Origin: Clostridiaceae bacterium HFYG-1003
GTDB lineage: Bacteria > Bacillota > Clostridia > Clostridiales > Clostridiaceae
Assembly (NCBI GenBank): GCA_024579835.1
Contig: CP102060.1
Location: 310,001 to 374,000, forward strand
Reading direction: 5' to 3'
DNA: 64,000 nucleotides
Shown here: piece by piece, positions 1 to 8,631 of the stretch
How the letters are laid out: each line of letters opens with the position of its first letter
Position numbering within the stretch: the first letter of the stretch is position 1
Made by a program: the position numbers and the translations under genes
The notes under the pieces: model-generated
Database searches by the model: none
What the model was told of the DNA's origin: nothing
The model's input: only the letters and a program-made list of their open reading frames with translations

Positions 1-1
1 G

Positions 2-1747
2 AGTCTGGTGTTCGTCGCCATACTGGCAGCATCCGTTCTGCAGGTGTTCCCCGCCATCCTGACCGGACGAATTATTGACGAGGGGCTCATCGGCAGAAAT
101 CTGCCGGTAGTGGTTTCTCTGATTGGTATGTCTCTGGGCGTTACGCTGGGGGCCAATCTGATCGGAGTGCTGGAGAGCTATCTCAATGCCTGGATCTCAC
201 AGCACATCACCTTCGACATGCGCAACAGCATGTTCCGGCATCTCCAGGGCATGTCCCAGCAGTTTTTCACTACCAACCAGCAGGGTGACATCATCACCCG
301 CATGACCAGCGATATTTCCGGTGTCCAGCTGATCATCACCAACACGCTGACCAGCATTCTTTCGAATTCCATCACCCTCACGGTGGCGCTGATTGCGATG
401 TACCGTAAGAACTGGATTCTGGCGACGCTGGGACTGATTCTGGTTCCGCTGTTTACTCTGCCGACCAAGCGGGTGGGCAAGACCCGCTGGTCTCTGACGC
501 GGGAAGCGCAGGTGCATAACGATGAGATCAACAGCATCCTGAATGAAACGCTGTCGGTCAGCGGCCAGATGCTGGTCAAGCTGTACGGCCGGGAGGATGC
601 GGAGTACGGGCGCTATGAAGCTGCCAATCGGGCCATGATTGATTTGAACATCCGCGAACGGATGGCAGGCCGCTGGTTTCGGGTGGCGCTCACGACCTTC
701 TCCAGCATCGGGCCGATGCTGATCTACCTGGTGGGGGGCGTGCTCATGATGCGCTATGACTCCAACCTGACCGTGGGCGACATTACCGTGCTGGTAGCTC
801 TGCTGGGCCGAATGTATGCGCCGGTCAATGCCCTGATGAACATCCAGGTAGACTGGATCCGTTCCATGGCGCTGTTTACCAGAATTTTTGAGTATTTTGA
901 CCTGCCCCAGGACATCGCTTCCCCGCCGGACGCGGTAGTTCCCAAAGCGGCGGCAGGACGCGTCGACTTCGAACAGGTCTCCTTTGCCTATGATCCGGAC
1001 CGCCCGATTCTCAAGGACATCAGCTTCTCACTGGATCCCGGCAGAAGCATTGCCATCGTCGGTCCCTCCGGATCGGGGAAGAGCACCATCATCAATCTGA
1101 TTCCCCGGCTGTATGATGTCACCGGCGGCCGGGTGCGGCTGGACGGAATCGATGTCCGTCGGCTGGAGCTGGGTTTTCTGCGCCGGCAGATCGGCGTTGT
1201 GACCCAGGATACTTATCTGTTCAACGGCACCATCCGCGACAACCTGCTCTATGCCAGGCCGGAGGCGACGCAGGCGGAGCTGGATCGGGCCTGTGATCAG
1301 GCCAATATCCTGGATTTCATCCGGCGGCAGCCCCAGGGGTATGACACGCTGGTGGGCAACCGCGGCCTGAAGCTGTCCGGCGGCGAGAAGCAGCGGCTCT
1401 CCATTGCCCGGGTGCTCCTGAAGGATCCGGCGGTACTGATCTTTGACGAAGCCACCTCCGCGCTGGACTCCATCTCCGAAGCTACGATTCAGGAAGCCAT
1501 TGATCCTTTGATTCAGTCGCGGACCAGCATCATCATTGCTCATCGCTTGTCCACCATTCTGGCGGCGGATGAAATCCTGGTCCTCAAGGACGGCCGCATT
1601 GTCGAACGGGGCATTCATACGGATCTGGTGACTCGGAACGGCATTTACCGCGAGCTCTACGAGACTCAGTTTCTGAAAGCGGCCGATGTGCCCAAGGCGA
1701 CTCTCACCGGTGGTGAGAAATCCTCGGAAAACAGCCGGTTGCAGTAA
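2..1747 (+). CDS. ABC exporter, fused membrane and ATPase domains (5' end outside window)
   Basis: This is a half-transporter of the ABC exporter type: a membrane domain of about 300 residues followed by an ATPase domain. The reading frame is open from base 2, and family proteins normally have about 20 more N-terminal residues, so the true start lies upstream of the window. In the ATPase domain I see the Walker A motif GPSGSGKST near residue 352 (counted from base 8), the signature LSGGEKQR near 455, the Walker B stretch VLIFDEATSALD near 476 and the H-loop IIIAHRLST near 510. All catalytic residues are present. The family uses ATP to export lipids, drugs or peptides as a homo- or heterodimer; the substrate cannot be told. 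A partner half-transporter could lie upstream. Confidence 0.93.
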   Translation, partial: SLVFVAILAASVLQVFPAILTGRIIDEGLIGRNLPVVVSLIGMSLGVTLGANLIGVLESYLNAWISQHITFDMRNSMFRHLQGMSQQFFTTNQQGDIITRMTSDISGVQLIITNTLTSILSNSITLTVALIAMYRKNWILATLGLILVPLFTLPTKRVGKTRWSLTREAQVHNDEINSILNETLSVSGQMLVKLYGREDAEYGRYEAANRAMIDLNIRERMAGRWFRVALTTFSSIGPMLIYLVGGVLMMRYDSNLTVGDITVLVALLGRMYAPVNALMNIQVDWIRSMALFTRIFEYFDLPQDIASPPDAVVPKAAAGRVDFEQVSFAYDPDRPILKDISFSLDPGRSIAIVGPSGSGKSTIINLIPRLYDVTGGRVRLDGIDVRRLELGFLRRQIGVVTQDTYLFNGTIRDNLLYARPEATQAELDRACDQANILDFIRRQPQGYDTLVGNRGLKLSGGEKQRLSIARVLLKDPAVLIFDEATSALDSISEATIQEAIDPLIQSRTSIIIAHRLSTILAADEILVLKDGRIVERGIHTDLVTRNGIYRELYETQFLKAADVPKATLTGGEKSSENSRLQ

Positions 1748-1879
1748 TTTTCTTCCCGTGGTATAAAAAAATTAAGAGATATCTTACAGTGTCAGACCGC
1801 CTGATGGAAATCAGTCCATCCCGCAGAAAGGAATGTCCCCAGTGACCGGACCATAACAAATGAAACGGAGGAATCAAGT

Positions 1880-2113
1880 ATGAAGCAAGTCATCGTTTAT
1901 TCCACCCCCACCTGACCGTGGTGCTACAGGGTAAAGGATTACCTGAACAGCAAGAATGTTGAGTTTGTCGAGAAGAATGTCTCCCTGGATCGGGAAGCCG
2001 CCATGGAGATGATCCATAAATCCCGTCAGCGCGGAGTTCCGGTGCTGGACATCGGTGGTGAAATCATCGTCGGGTTTGACATGGAGAGTATCAATCGGGC
2101 CCTGGAGATTTAA
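1880..2113 (+). CDS. Glutaredoxin-like selenoprotein with in-frame UGA
   Basis: A 77-residue thioredoxin-fold protein of the small glutaredoxin (NrdH-like) type, which reduces disulfides with thiols. The frame begins at ATG 1880 behind a good ribosome site (ACGGAGGA) and is open to TAA at 2111, except for TGA at 1913-1915 (codon 12). The UGA falls at the first position of the active-site motif, giving STPT-U-PWC where homologues have CPWC. The cis-proline region GVPVLDIGG and the C-terminal helix motif VGFDMESINRAL are intact, which argues for selenocysteine rather than decay. A hairpin starts 11 nt after the UGA. A 25-bp terminator hairpin follows the gene. Readthrough itself is inferred. 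Confidence 0.88.
1927..1945 (+). promoter_or_regulatory. Bacterial SECIS-like hairpin in the glutaredoxin gene
   Basis: The arms are CAGG(G)TAA and TTACCTG, a 7-bp stem with one bulged G, closed by the four-base loop AGGA. The stem begins 11 nt after UGA 1913-1915, inside the coding frame. That size, distance and G-containing loop fit the bacterial SECIS element that recruits SelB. The function is inferred from geometry. Confidence 0.65.
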
Positions 2114-2208
2114 TCTGCTGATTCGGACGAATCGTCGAAAACGGCCGGTTCGTCTGGAATCCATCCGCTTTGAATAACAAATCCTCCAGTATCAAGCCGG
2201 AGTAAGCC

Positions 2209-2262
2209 AAAGAACCAGACAGCCCTCCTGATGCCAGCATCAGGAGGGCTGTCTGGTTCTTT
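2209..2262 (+). terminator. Long perfect terminator hairpin after the glutaredoxin gene
   Basis: Two perfectly complementary 25-base arms (2209-2233 and 2238-2262) are separated by the four-base loop CCAG and end in TTCTTT. It probably ends glutaredoxin transcription. It is also a near-perfect palindrome, so it could work in both directions. Confidence 0.75.
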
Positions 2263-2264
2263 GC

Positions 2265-2422
2265 AATTCAGAATTCAGAATTCAGAATTTCAGAATTTCA
2301 GAATATAGAATTTCAGAATATAGAATTTCAGTAAATCGCAACTCAACCCTTCAGCAAATCCATCGATTAAACAACGATCAACCGGCAGGTCAGCAGCTCA
2401 GCAGCTCAGCAGCTCAGCAGCT
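2265..2422. repeat. Two short tandem-repeat patches
   Basis: From 2265 to 2331 there are about eight units of AATTCAG or AATTTCAG with some ATAG variants. From 2391 to 2422 there are four exact copies of CAGCAGCT. Both lie between the glutaredoxin terminator and the end of the convergent regulator gene. No function is evident. Confidence 0.85.
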
Positions 2423-2463
2423 CGTTGACTGCTGATCGCAACCTGGTTTCCAGAGATTGGGTG

Positions 2464-3414
2464 CTAGAGATAGGAATGAACCCAGAGCAGGACAGCTTCC
2501 TCCGGGCCGGGATTATGCCAGGCATGGGGGCGGCTCGAAGCAAAATGCAGGGAGTCCTGCGGACCGAGCTGCCAGGTAGTGGTCTCATCCAGGGTTACGC
2601 TGAGCTGACCGCAAAGCAGCAGCAGAAATTCGAAACCGGAGCGGTGAGCATGGGACCGGTTGTCGCCGCAGCCGGGGCTGACGGTAAAGCGGGCAGCCTG
2701 AAAAGGCGCTAAAGGGGATTCCAGCAGGGATTCGATTCCTACCCCGGAAAGTCCGGAGTTCAGAATCGCTCCCTCGCCCGCCCGAACCAGGGCGCTGCCC
2801 TTCGATTCATTCGGCCGGAAAAAGCGCAGCGGGCTCTCTCCGTAAAACCGGGCCAGGCGACTGAGGACGTCGAAGGAGGCATTGGTCTTGCCCTGTTCAA
2901 TGCGGCTCAGGTACGAAGGGGAAATGTCGACGGATCTGGCCGCATCATCCAACGTCAGACCGGCCTGCTCCCGGTATTCTCTCAGGAGACGGGACTCCGG
3001 AGAGACCAGGGATGTTTCGGATGAAAGAGCAGTTTGTACAGAAGAATCAATTTCAGTCCGGTCCTTTCGTTCCTCCCGGTCTGAGGCAGCTTCAGCCTGC
3101 CCGGTTCGGCCCATCAGGCCGCGGATTGCATCCTGAGACAGACCGGCTTCCACGGAGTAGGCACGAATCCTCTGCAGGGCCTGTACATCGTTCCAGTCAA
3201 AGACCCGATAGTTATTGCCACGCCGTCTGGATTGAATGAGGCCGTTTTTTTCCCAGTTGCGCAACGTGGCTGGTGAGACCCCGACCAGTTCAGCTGCTTC
3301 CCGAATCGTAAAATAACCGCTTGTTTCTGAGCGGGCAGCGCTGCCGCTCTGCTTTGTGTCAGCAGGAGACGGTGCTGTCAGCTGATTATTTTTGTCAGTC
3401 AATTGCTTTCCCAT
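2464..3414 (-). CDS. MerR-XRE-cupin transcription regulator
   Basis: A 316-residue regulator with three recognisable parts. Residues about 32-95 form a MerR-type winged helix (YFTIREAAELVGVSPATLRNW). Residues about 142-195 form an XRE-type helix-turn-helix (LSRIEQGKTNASFDVLSRLA). The last 85 residues form a cupin barrel with H-x-H-like residues (SHAHRSGFEFLLLL). XRE-cupin regulators usually sense a small metabolite in the cupin; the extra MerR domain gives a second DNA-reading head. The gene is divergent from kynureninase, and its own promoter overlaps the opposite one, so control of kynU and autoregulation are likely but inferred. The start at 3414 gives the full MerR domain; the linker before it (residues 1-31) is low-complexity. 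Confidence 0.9.
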   Translation of the reverse strand: MGKQLTDKNNQLTAPSPADTKQSGSAARSETSGYFTIREAAELVGVSPATLRNWEKNGLIQSRRRGNNYRVFDWNDVQALQRIRAYSVEAGLSQDAIRGLMGRTGQAEAASDREERKDRTEIDSSVQTALSSETSLVSPESRLLREYREQAGLTLDDAARSVDISPSYLSRIEQGKTNASFDVLSRLARFYGESPLRFFRPNESKGSALVRAGEGAILNSGLSGVGIESLLESPLAPFQAARFTVSPGCGDNRSHAHRSGFEFLLLLCGQLSVTLDETTTWQLGPQDSLHFASSRPHAWHNPGPEEAVLLWVHSYL

Positions 3415-3494
3415 CGGCTGTCCTTTCCGGCCATTCTGCCTGGCCGCTTTCCTGTGAAATCTGATCGAAGCGTGGAAAATCCTTGTTTACTAAC

Positions 3495-3523
3495 ATTATA
3501 ATTCCATTGACAAGGTTATGCAA
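3495..3523 (-). promoter_or_regulatory. Promoter of the MerR-XRE-cupin gene
   Basis: On the minus strand TTGCAT (3523-3518) and a consensus TATAAT (3500-3495) are separated by exactly 17 bp. The -10 lies about 80 bp upstream of the regulator's start codon. Confidence 0.7.
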
Positions 3524-3535
3524 TGGTGTTAGGAT
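3504..3535 (+). promoter_or_regulatory. Divergent promoter with inverted-repeat operator before kynU
   Basis: A consensus -35 box TTGACA (3507-3512) with a weak -10 TAGGAT (3530-3535) faces kynureninase. Across both promoters lies a perfect inverted repeat, CCATTG at 3504-3509 and CAATGG at 3521-3526 with an 11-bp spacer. The centre-to-centre distance suits a dimeric regulator that would cover the -35 boxes of both strands. Confidence 0.55.
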
Positions 3536-3618
3536 TTTGGTAAATAAATCCAGATGCCCTGATCCACCCAAGAATCAACGGAATTCCGGACCAGAGTACT
3601 TAAGTACCAATGAAGGAA

Positions 3619-3682
3619 GAATCAAGAACTAAGAACCAAGAACTAAGAACCAAGAACCAAGTATCAGGTATCAAGAACCAAG
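3619..3682. repeat. Tandem CAAGAAC-type repeat in the kynU leader
   Basis: Six or so imperfect units of AAGAACCA or AAGAACTA run up to about 35 bases before the kynureninase ribosome site. The patch lies in the 5' untranslated region if the promoter near 3507 is used. Confidence 0.75.
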
Positions 3683-3725
3683 CAATCACAGAGAATGTCT
3701 GCCCTTGAGGGCACAAGGAGGAATC

Positions 3726-5009
3726 ATGGTGCGTCAGTTTGAGGACGGTCTGGCGTTTGCCCGGGCCATGGATGAACAGGATCCGCTGCGTCGGTTCAAG
3801 GAACGCTTCTACATCCCTCAGGATGGGATCTACATGGATGGGAACTCCTGCGGTCTTTGTTCCAGAGACGCGGAAGAAACACTGCTCAGGGCACTGGATG
3901 ACTGGAAAACCTACGGCATTGATGTCTGGTCTCATCCCGAGGCCAATTACTTCCTGTATCAGGACCGGCTGGCCAGTCTCATGGCGCCGCTCATCGGCGC
4001 GAAGGGCAGTGAGGTGACCATCTGTACCAACACTACCATCAACATCCACAAGGCTTTGGCTACGTTCTATCACCCCACGCCGGAACGGTTTCGGATCCTG
4101 CTGGATGACTTGAACTTCCCGACGGACAAATACGCGGTGGACAGCCAGGTCAAGCTTCATGGCCTGGATCCGGCGGATGCGGTCAAGGTCGTGCCCAGCC
4201 GGGACGGCAAGACACTCCATGAGGAGGATCTGATTGAAGCAATGACGGAGGATGTCTGTCTGATCCTGCTTCCCGCCGTACTCTACCGGAGCTCCTATCT
4301 GGTGGATATGAAGAAAATAGCGGATGCAGCCCGGGACCGCGGCATCATCTGCGGCTTTGACCTGAGCCATTCGATTGGCAGCGTACCCCACGATTTTGCT
4401 GCCATCGACTGCGATTTTGCCGTCTGGTGCAATTACAAGTATCTCAACGGCGGGCCGGGAGCCATTGCCGGACTCTACATCAACGAGAATCACTTCGACC
4501 GGGGACCGGGTCTGGCCGGCTGGCAGGGGAATCGCAAGGACACTCAGTTTGATCTGAATATGAACTTTGAACCGGCACATGACGCCGGGGCCTGGCAGAC
4601 CGGTACCCAGCCGATCCTCAGCATGGCACCCATCGAGGGCAGCCTTCGGATGTTCGCTGAAGCCGGAATCGAACAGGTCCGGGCCAAGTCGCTGAATCTG
4701 ACCGCTTACCTGATGTACCTCATCGACGAAAAGCTGAAGACCTGGGGTTTCTCCTACGGTAATCCGACGCAGGATGACCGCCGCGGCGGCCATGTCGCCC
4801 TCGAGCATGAGGACGCCATCCGCATCAACAAGGCGCTGAAGGACCGGGGCGTGATCCCGGATTTCCGCTATCCCAATGTGATCCGGCTGGCGCCGGTGGC
4901 CTTCTATGTTTCCTATGAAGATGTCTACCGTCTGGTTGATATCCTCATTGAAATCATGGAAAGCCGGGCTTACGAGCAGTATGACGGCCATCGCGGCACG
5001 GTTGCCTGA
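3726..5009 (+). CDS. kynU: Kynureninase
   Basis: A 427-residue PLP enzyme of fold type I that splits kynurenine (or 3-hydroxykynurenine) into anthranilate and alanine. Diagnostic stretches are the PLP-lysine motif CNYKYLNGGPG near residue 237, the phosphate/ring-binding region DLSHSIGSVPHDF before it, and FRYPNVIRLAPVAFY near the C-terminus. Length matches bacterial kynureninases. The start ATG 3726 follows AAGGAGGAATC at ideal spacing. No tryptophan dioxygenase or formamidase lies nearby, so the gene probably serves imported kynurenine or a pathway encoded elsewhere. It is divergent from the MerR-XRE-cupin regulator, its likely controller, and is followed by a terminator. Confidence 0.93.
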   Translation: MVRQFEDGLAFARAMDEQDPLRRFKERFYIPQDGIYMDGNSCGLCSRDAEETLLRALDDWKTYGIDVWSHPEANYFLYQDRLASLMAPLIGAKGSEVTICTNTTINIHKALATFYHPTPERFRILLDDLNFPTDKYAVDSQVKLHGLDPADAVKVVPSRDGKTLHEEDLIEAMTEDVCLILLPAVLYRSSYLVDMKKIADAARDRGIICGFDLSHSIGSVPHDFAAIDCDFAVWCNYKYLNGGPGAIAGLYINENHFDRGPGLAGWQGNRKDTQFDLNMNFEPAHDAGAWQTGTQPILSMAPIEGSLRMFAEAGIEQVRAKSLNLTAYLMYLIDEKLKTWGFSYGNPTQDDRRGGHVALEHEDAIRINKALKDRGVIPDFRYPNVIRLAPVAFYVSYEDVYRLVDILIEIMESRAYEQYDGHRGTVA

Positions 5010-5057
5010 TCGAATGGTGTCCGTATCGATCGTATGACAGACAATTTGTAACAAAAG

Positions 5058-5110
5058 ACCGCAGTCCTTCGGCCCATTGATCTGGGGCAGGAGTCTGCGG
5101 TTGTTTATTA
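5058..5110 (+). terminator. Terminator after kynureninase
   Basis: ACCGCAG (5058-5064) pairs with CTGCGGT (5095-5101), with further inner pairing, and TGTTTATT follows. It marks the end of the kynU transcript. Confidence 0.65.
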
Positions 5111-5260
5111 GGTTGGTTTTCATTTGGGACTTGATCGGGTCAAAGTTCTTCGTCAGGTCAGTGAAGTCCTCTTCTGGGGAAGCCAAAACCACGGACCGTC
5201 TGATATGATATGAATGGAAAAGGAACTGGAACTGAGAGCTTAACGATGGGAGTGAGGCGG

Positions 5261-6070
5261 ATGGAAGTTTTGAAAATGGAAGGCGGTAATCTGGATGATC
5301 TGGCATTGCTGGCGGCCGGATTTCGCACGGATATGTATGCATTCCAGGGAATCATTAACATCCTGGATGCCGATGCAGGCAAGCGGGAACTGCAGGAGGC
5401 GGTCGAAGCCGGACACCGGATCTATGGGGCTCGTCAGGGAGTTGAGTACGTCGGTCTGATGATCTGCCGGGTGGTGGAACCCACCGTCTGGGTGGAAGCC
5501 TTGTTTGTCCGGGAGGATGCCCGGCGGCAGGGGACGGCATCCGCTCTCTTTGCCCAGGCGGAAGCACTGGCCCGGTCGTTTGGAGAAGACATGGTCTATG
5601 TTCAGGTTCATCCCACCAATCAGACGATGCTCCGCTTTCTCCAAAGCAGGGGATACAGCGTGCTGAATCTTCTGGAACTGCGCAAAGCCGTCCCGACCGA
5701 AAAAAACTGGCAGGGTTATCGGTTAGACCGAATCAAACTCCGGTCGCCGCAGCCTATATCAGCTCGCCGTCTGGCAGAAGCCATCAGCGGAAAGCCGATC
5801 CCGAAAAAGAAGAAGCGAAAAAAGAAGGCCCGACAAGCTGAGGCGTCTTTCCGTGATGACGGAGAATTCTGGGAAAGCAGCGATCAATTCTTTATGATTG
5901 CCGGATACCATGACAACGGCACCCCTTACGGCCTCACCTGGGAGGAAGCTCTGGACGAAGGACTTCTGACCGAGGCGGAAATAGAATCGAGGAAAGATTG
6001 TGTTAGCGGCTATGATAAATCCGGTAGCCCGGCTTTGCCTTATCTCGAGGCGGATGATCTGCCGTTTTAA
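5261..6070 (+). CDS. GNAT acetyltransferase with a basic linker and C-terminal tail domain
   Basis: A 269-residue protein. Residues about 1-150 form a GNAT fold, with the acetyl-CoA loop region VREDARRQGTASALFAQA and the following VYVQVHPTNQTMLRFLQSRG typical of the family, which transfers acetyl groups to amines. Residues about 185-200 are a run of lysines and arginines (PKKKKRKKKARQ). The last 65 residues, around GYHDNGTPYGLTWEEALDEG, form a separate small module that I do not recognise functionally. I chose ATG 5261 because it has GGGAG 9 bases upstream; ATG 5246 is possible. The substrate is unknown. Confidence 0.8.
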   Translation: MEVLKMEGGNLDDLALLAAGFRTDMYAFQGIINILDADAGKRELQEAVEAGHRIYGARQGVEYVGLMICRVVEPTVWVEALFVREDARRQGTASALFAQAEALARSFGEDMVYVQVHPTNQTMLRFLQSRGYSVLNLLELRKAVPTEKNWQGYRLDRIKLRSPQPISARRLAEAISGKPIPKKKKRKKKARQAEASFRDDGEFWESSDQFFMIAGYHDNGTPYGLTWEEALDEGLLTEAEIESRKDCVSGYDKSGSPALPYLEADDLPF

Positions 6071-6357
6071 GCAATGAATCGGCAAGGTGAATACATCAGT
6101 CGGCCGGGGCGGGCATCGCTTAACTGATGCAGAGTGGCTTTGCTCCAAACAGAATACCAGGGTCCCAGACAAATTGCTTGGGCATTCCCGGACAGAATGT
6201 GGCAGCTGTTACCTGCTGGGGTGCTCTGAAGAATGGTTTTAAAAACATAGGTACTTGAAAGTATGCTTGACTGAACTGAAAATTTATCGGAGGAAGCTTG
6301 AACTGAAGAGTGATAGTGAGTAAACTTACACTATTAAGACGTCTTAGGGAGCATAAT

Positions 6358-6825
6358 ATGACAAAAGCAGATTTTGTGGAATTCATGGATGGAAAACTGA
6401 AACTGGTCCGAACCGAATATGGACTGACTCAGGATAAAATGGCTGTTGTGCTGGGGATTTCGAAAAAGACGCTGGTCGAAATTGAAAAAAACCGGAAAAG
6501 TCTGGGCTGGACTGGAGCGGTGGCGCTGGCGAGCATTTTCTCCGGCAGTATTGTGCTGCAGGATGCCACCGGCGGCGACCTGGATGACATCATCATTGCG
6601 ATTGCGTTCCGGGACATAACGGTGGATTACCCCAAGACCTGGGGCGGAAAAGTCTGGTGGAAGAGCCTGAATGATGAGCATGGCTATCGGCTGCAGCAGA
6701 ATCTGTTCTCCCGCCATTTCCGGATTCTGGATCCCGACGATCGCCGGATCTTCTCCACCTTTAATCCGGAGGAGGCGCAGGAACGCTTGACTGAGCTCCT
6801 GCAGGAGCTTCCAAAGGAAAAGTAA
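6358..6825 (+). CDS. XRE-family helix-turn-helix regulator
   Basis: A 155-residue protein. Residues about 12-50 form a helix-turn-helix (EYGLTQDKMAVVLGISKKTL, then VEIEKNRKSLGW). The rest (WGGKVWWKSLNDEHGYRLQQNLFSRHFRILD) is a small domain seen in clostridial regulators of this kind. ATG 6358 is preferred because TTAGGGAGC stands 7 bases before it. It lies alone between the GNAT gene and a hairpin. Target genes are not known; autoregulation or control of the MATE gene downstream are possibilities only. Confidence 0.8.
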   Translation: MTKADFVEFMDGKLKLVRTEYGLTQDKMAVVLGISKKTLVEIEKNRKSLGWTGAVALASIFSGSIVLQDATGGDLDDIIIAIAFRDITVDYPKTWGGKVWWKSLNDEHGYRLQQNLFSRHFRILDPDDRRIFSTFNPEEAQERLTELLQELPKEK

Positions 6826-6853
6826 GGTTCGGACTAAATTTCGAAGCACCCTG

Positions 6854-6884
6854 AGCCACCCGCTCTTGTTCGGAGCGGGTGGCT
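6854..6884 (+). terminator. Hairpin after the XRE regulator
   Basis: A perfect 12-bp stem, AGCCACCCGCTC with GAGCGGGTGGCT, has a seven-base loop. The T-run after it is poor (TGTCA), so termination would be weak or helped by a factor. Confidence 0.5.
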
Positions 6885-7074
6885 TGTCACTGAGCAGTCG
6901 ATTTCAGCTTCAGATCGAACGACTGGAAGCAAACCGTTTGTGCCCCGAGCCGGATCAGGCTGTGCGTGGGTCAGGCGGAACATCAAGGACAGGAAGCATC
7001 CGGTCGAAGGATCGGCTGACTGTCCGTCGACAGAAAAATAAAGGAGAAAGCCGGCCCGGCCGGCAGCATCAGGC

Positions 7075-8397
7075 ATGAAACAATCAATCACCCGTGATTT
7101 CTTGAAATATGCTGCCACCAACATGGCGGCGATGGTCGGAGTCTCGGTTTATATTCTGGCGGATACCTTCTTTATCGCCAAAGCGCTGGGAGCAGTGGGG
7201 CTGACTGCCCTGAACTTCGCCATTGTGGTCTATTCAGTTATTCAGGGCATTGGTCTGATGCTGGGAACAGGGGGAGCCATTGATTTTGCCGTAGATCAGT
7301 CCCGGGGCGGACAGCGGGATGACCGGGCGTTCCGTCATACCCTGATTCTGGGGGCGGCCTTCGCGATGGTGTTTGTGGCGGCGGGTGCCTGGCTGCCCGC
7401 TTCGATCTCCCGATTTCTCGGGGCGGATGCCATTACCCTGGCGCCAACCAGAACCTATATTGCCACCATTCTCTGGTTTTCACCGGTGTTTCTGGCGAAC
7501 AATATCCTGCTGGGCTTCGTGCGCAATGACGGAGAGCCGGGTCTGGCCATGCGGGCTATGCTGATCAGCAGCCTGTCCAACATCGTCCTGGACTATGTGT
7601 TTATGTTTCCCCTGGGCATGGGGATGTTCGGCGCTGCCTTTGCCACCGGACTGTCGCCTCTGATCAGCCTGGCCATCCTGGCTCTTCACTTCCGGGGCCA
7701 TCACAGCCGCTTTGGCTGGAGCCGCGGACCGGTTGATTCCCTCCGCTTCCGCCAGGTGCTGACTCTGGGCATCCCGGCGCTGATCACAGAATGGGCCGCC
7801 GCCGTCACCCTGTTTACCTTCAATCTGGTTATCTTGAAGCTGGCAGGAAACCTGGGCGTTGCTGCCTATGGAATTGTCGCCAATGTTGCCATCATTGCCA
7901 CCGCACTGTTTACCGGACTGGCGCAGGGAATCCAGCCCCTGGCCAGCCTGTATTTTGGCCGGAAGGATAATGCTGGCCTGCGCCATCTGCGACGACTGGG
8001 AGCCATGGTCGCTTTCATCCTGGCCGTCCTGGTCCTGGGCAGCGTCCTGCTCTGGGCACCCCAGATCAGCGCCGTATTCAATGAAGCCGGAGATCCTGAA
8101 CTGGCCCGGATGGCCAATCAGGGCATGAAGATCTACTTCGTCGGCTTTCTGGCCGGCGGAATCAATATTCTCCTCATCTCCTATCTCAGCGCTACGCTGA
8201 AAACACTTCCCGCCATCGGGATTTCCCTGCTGCGCAGCAGCATCCTGCTGATTCCGCTGGTCCTCCTGCTGAGCCGTCTGCTGGGTCTGCCCGGTGTCTG
8301 GCTGTCCTTCCCCGCCACTGAAACTATGGTGCTGCTCCTGAGCTGGTTTTTGGCGTGGCGCAGCCAGCTCCCGGCAGTCAGCCCATCCCGGGAATGA
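7075..8397 (+). CDS. MATE-family multidrug/metabolite exporter
   Basis: A 440-residue membrane protein with about 12 hydrophobic segments in two homologous halves, as in the MATE family (MepA/DinF-like), which exports organic cations or other small molecules using Na+ or H+ gradients. Typical stretches are YILADTFFIAKALGAVGLTA near the N-terminus and GLAQGIQPLASLYFG in the second half. The best ribosome site, AAAGGAG, is about 28 bases before ATG 7075, with a GC-rich 15-base hairpin (GCCGG...CCGGC) in between that could bring the two together. No closer start in frame is visible. The substrate is unknown. Confidence 0.9.
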   Translation: MKQSITRDFLKYAATNMAAMVGVSVYILADTFFIAKALGAVGLTALNFAIVVYSVIQGIGLMLGTGGAIDFAVDQSRGGQRDDRAFRHTLILGAAFAMVFVAAGAWLPASISRFLGADAITLAPTRTYIATILWFSPVFLANNILLGFVRNDGEPGLAMRAMLISSLSNIVLDYVFMFPLGMGMFGAAFATGLSPLISLAILALHFRGHHSRFGWSRGPVDSLRFRQVLTLGIPALITEWAAAVTLFTFNLVILKLAGNLGVAAYGIVANVAIIATALFTGLAQGIQPLASLYFGRKDNAGLRHLRRLGAMVAFILAVLVLGSVLLWAPQISAVFNEAGDPELARMANQGMKIYFVGFLAGGINILLISYLSATLKTLPAIGISLLRSSILLIPLVLLLSRLLGLPGVWLSFPATETMVLLLSWFLAWRSQLPAVSPSRE

Positions 8398-8631
8398 GCA
8401 GCCGGAGGGCCTGACGGCAATATGAACGAACAAGGTTGAGCTGCCCCCGCTGGTCAGAGCTTTGGTGATTCAGACAGATGGATGATGCCAGCTGCCATCG
8501 TGAGTGGAAGGCATTCAGATAAAGCAGTAAAATGAGGATGGACCGGGACCTCAGCCACGAGGTTCAGTTCAGGCAGGAAAGGGATGCATTGCGACATTTC
8601 CGACGAATCGCAGGAGGCAGGAGAACAGAGT

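Noticed and set aside
3600-5342. Long open frame (580 codons) antisense to kynureninase
   Set aside because: It mirrors the codon pattern of kynU, has no ribosome site, and its protein shows no family features; kynU motifs are unmistakable on the other strand.
7022-7075. Riboswitch in the MATE gene leader
   Set aside because: Only a short GC-rich hairpin between the ribosome site and the start was seen; it matches no guanidine or other known aptamer pattern that I can recognise.
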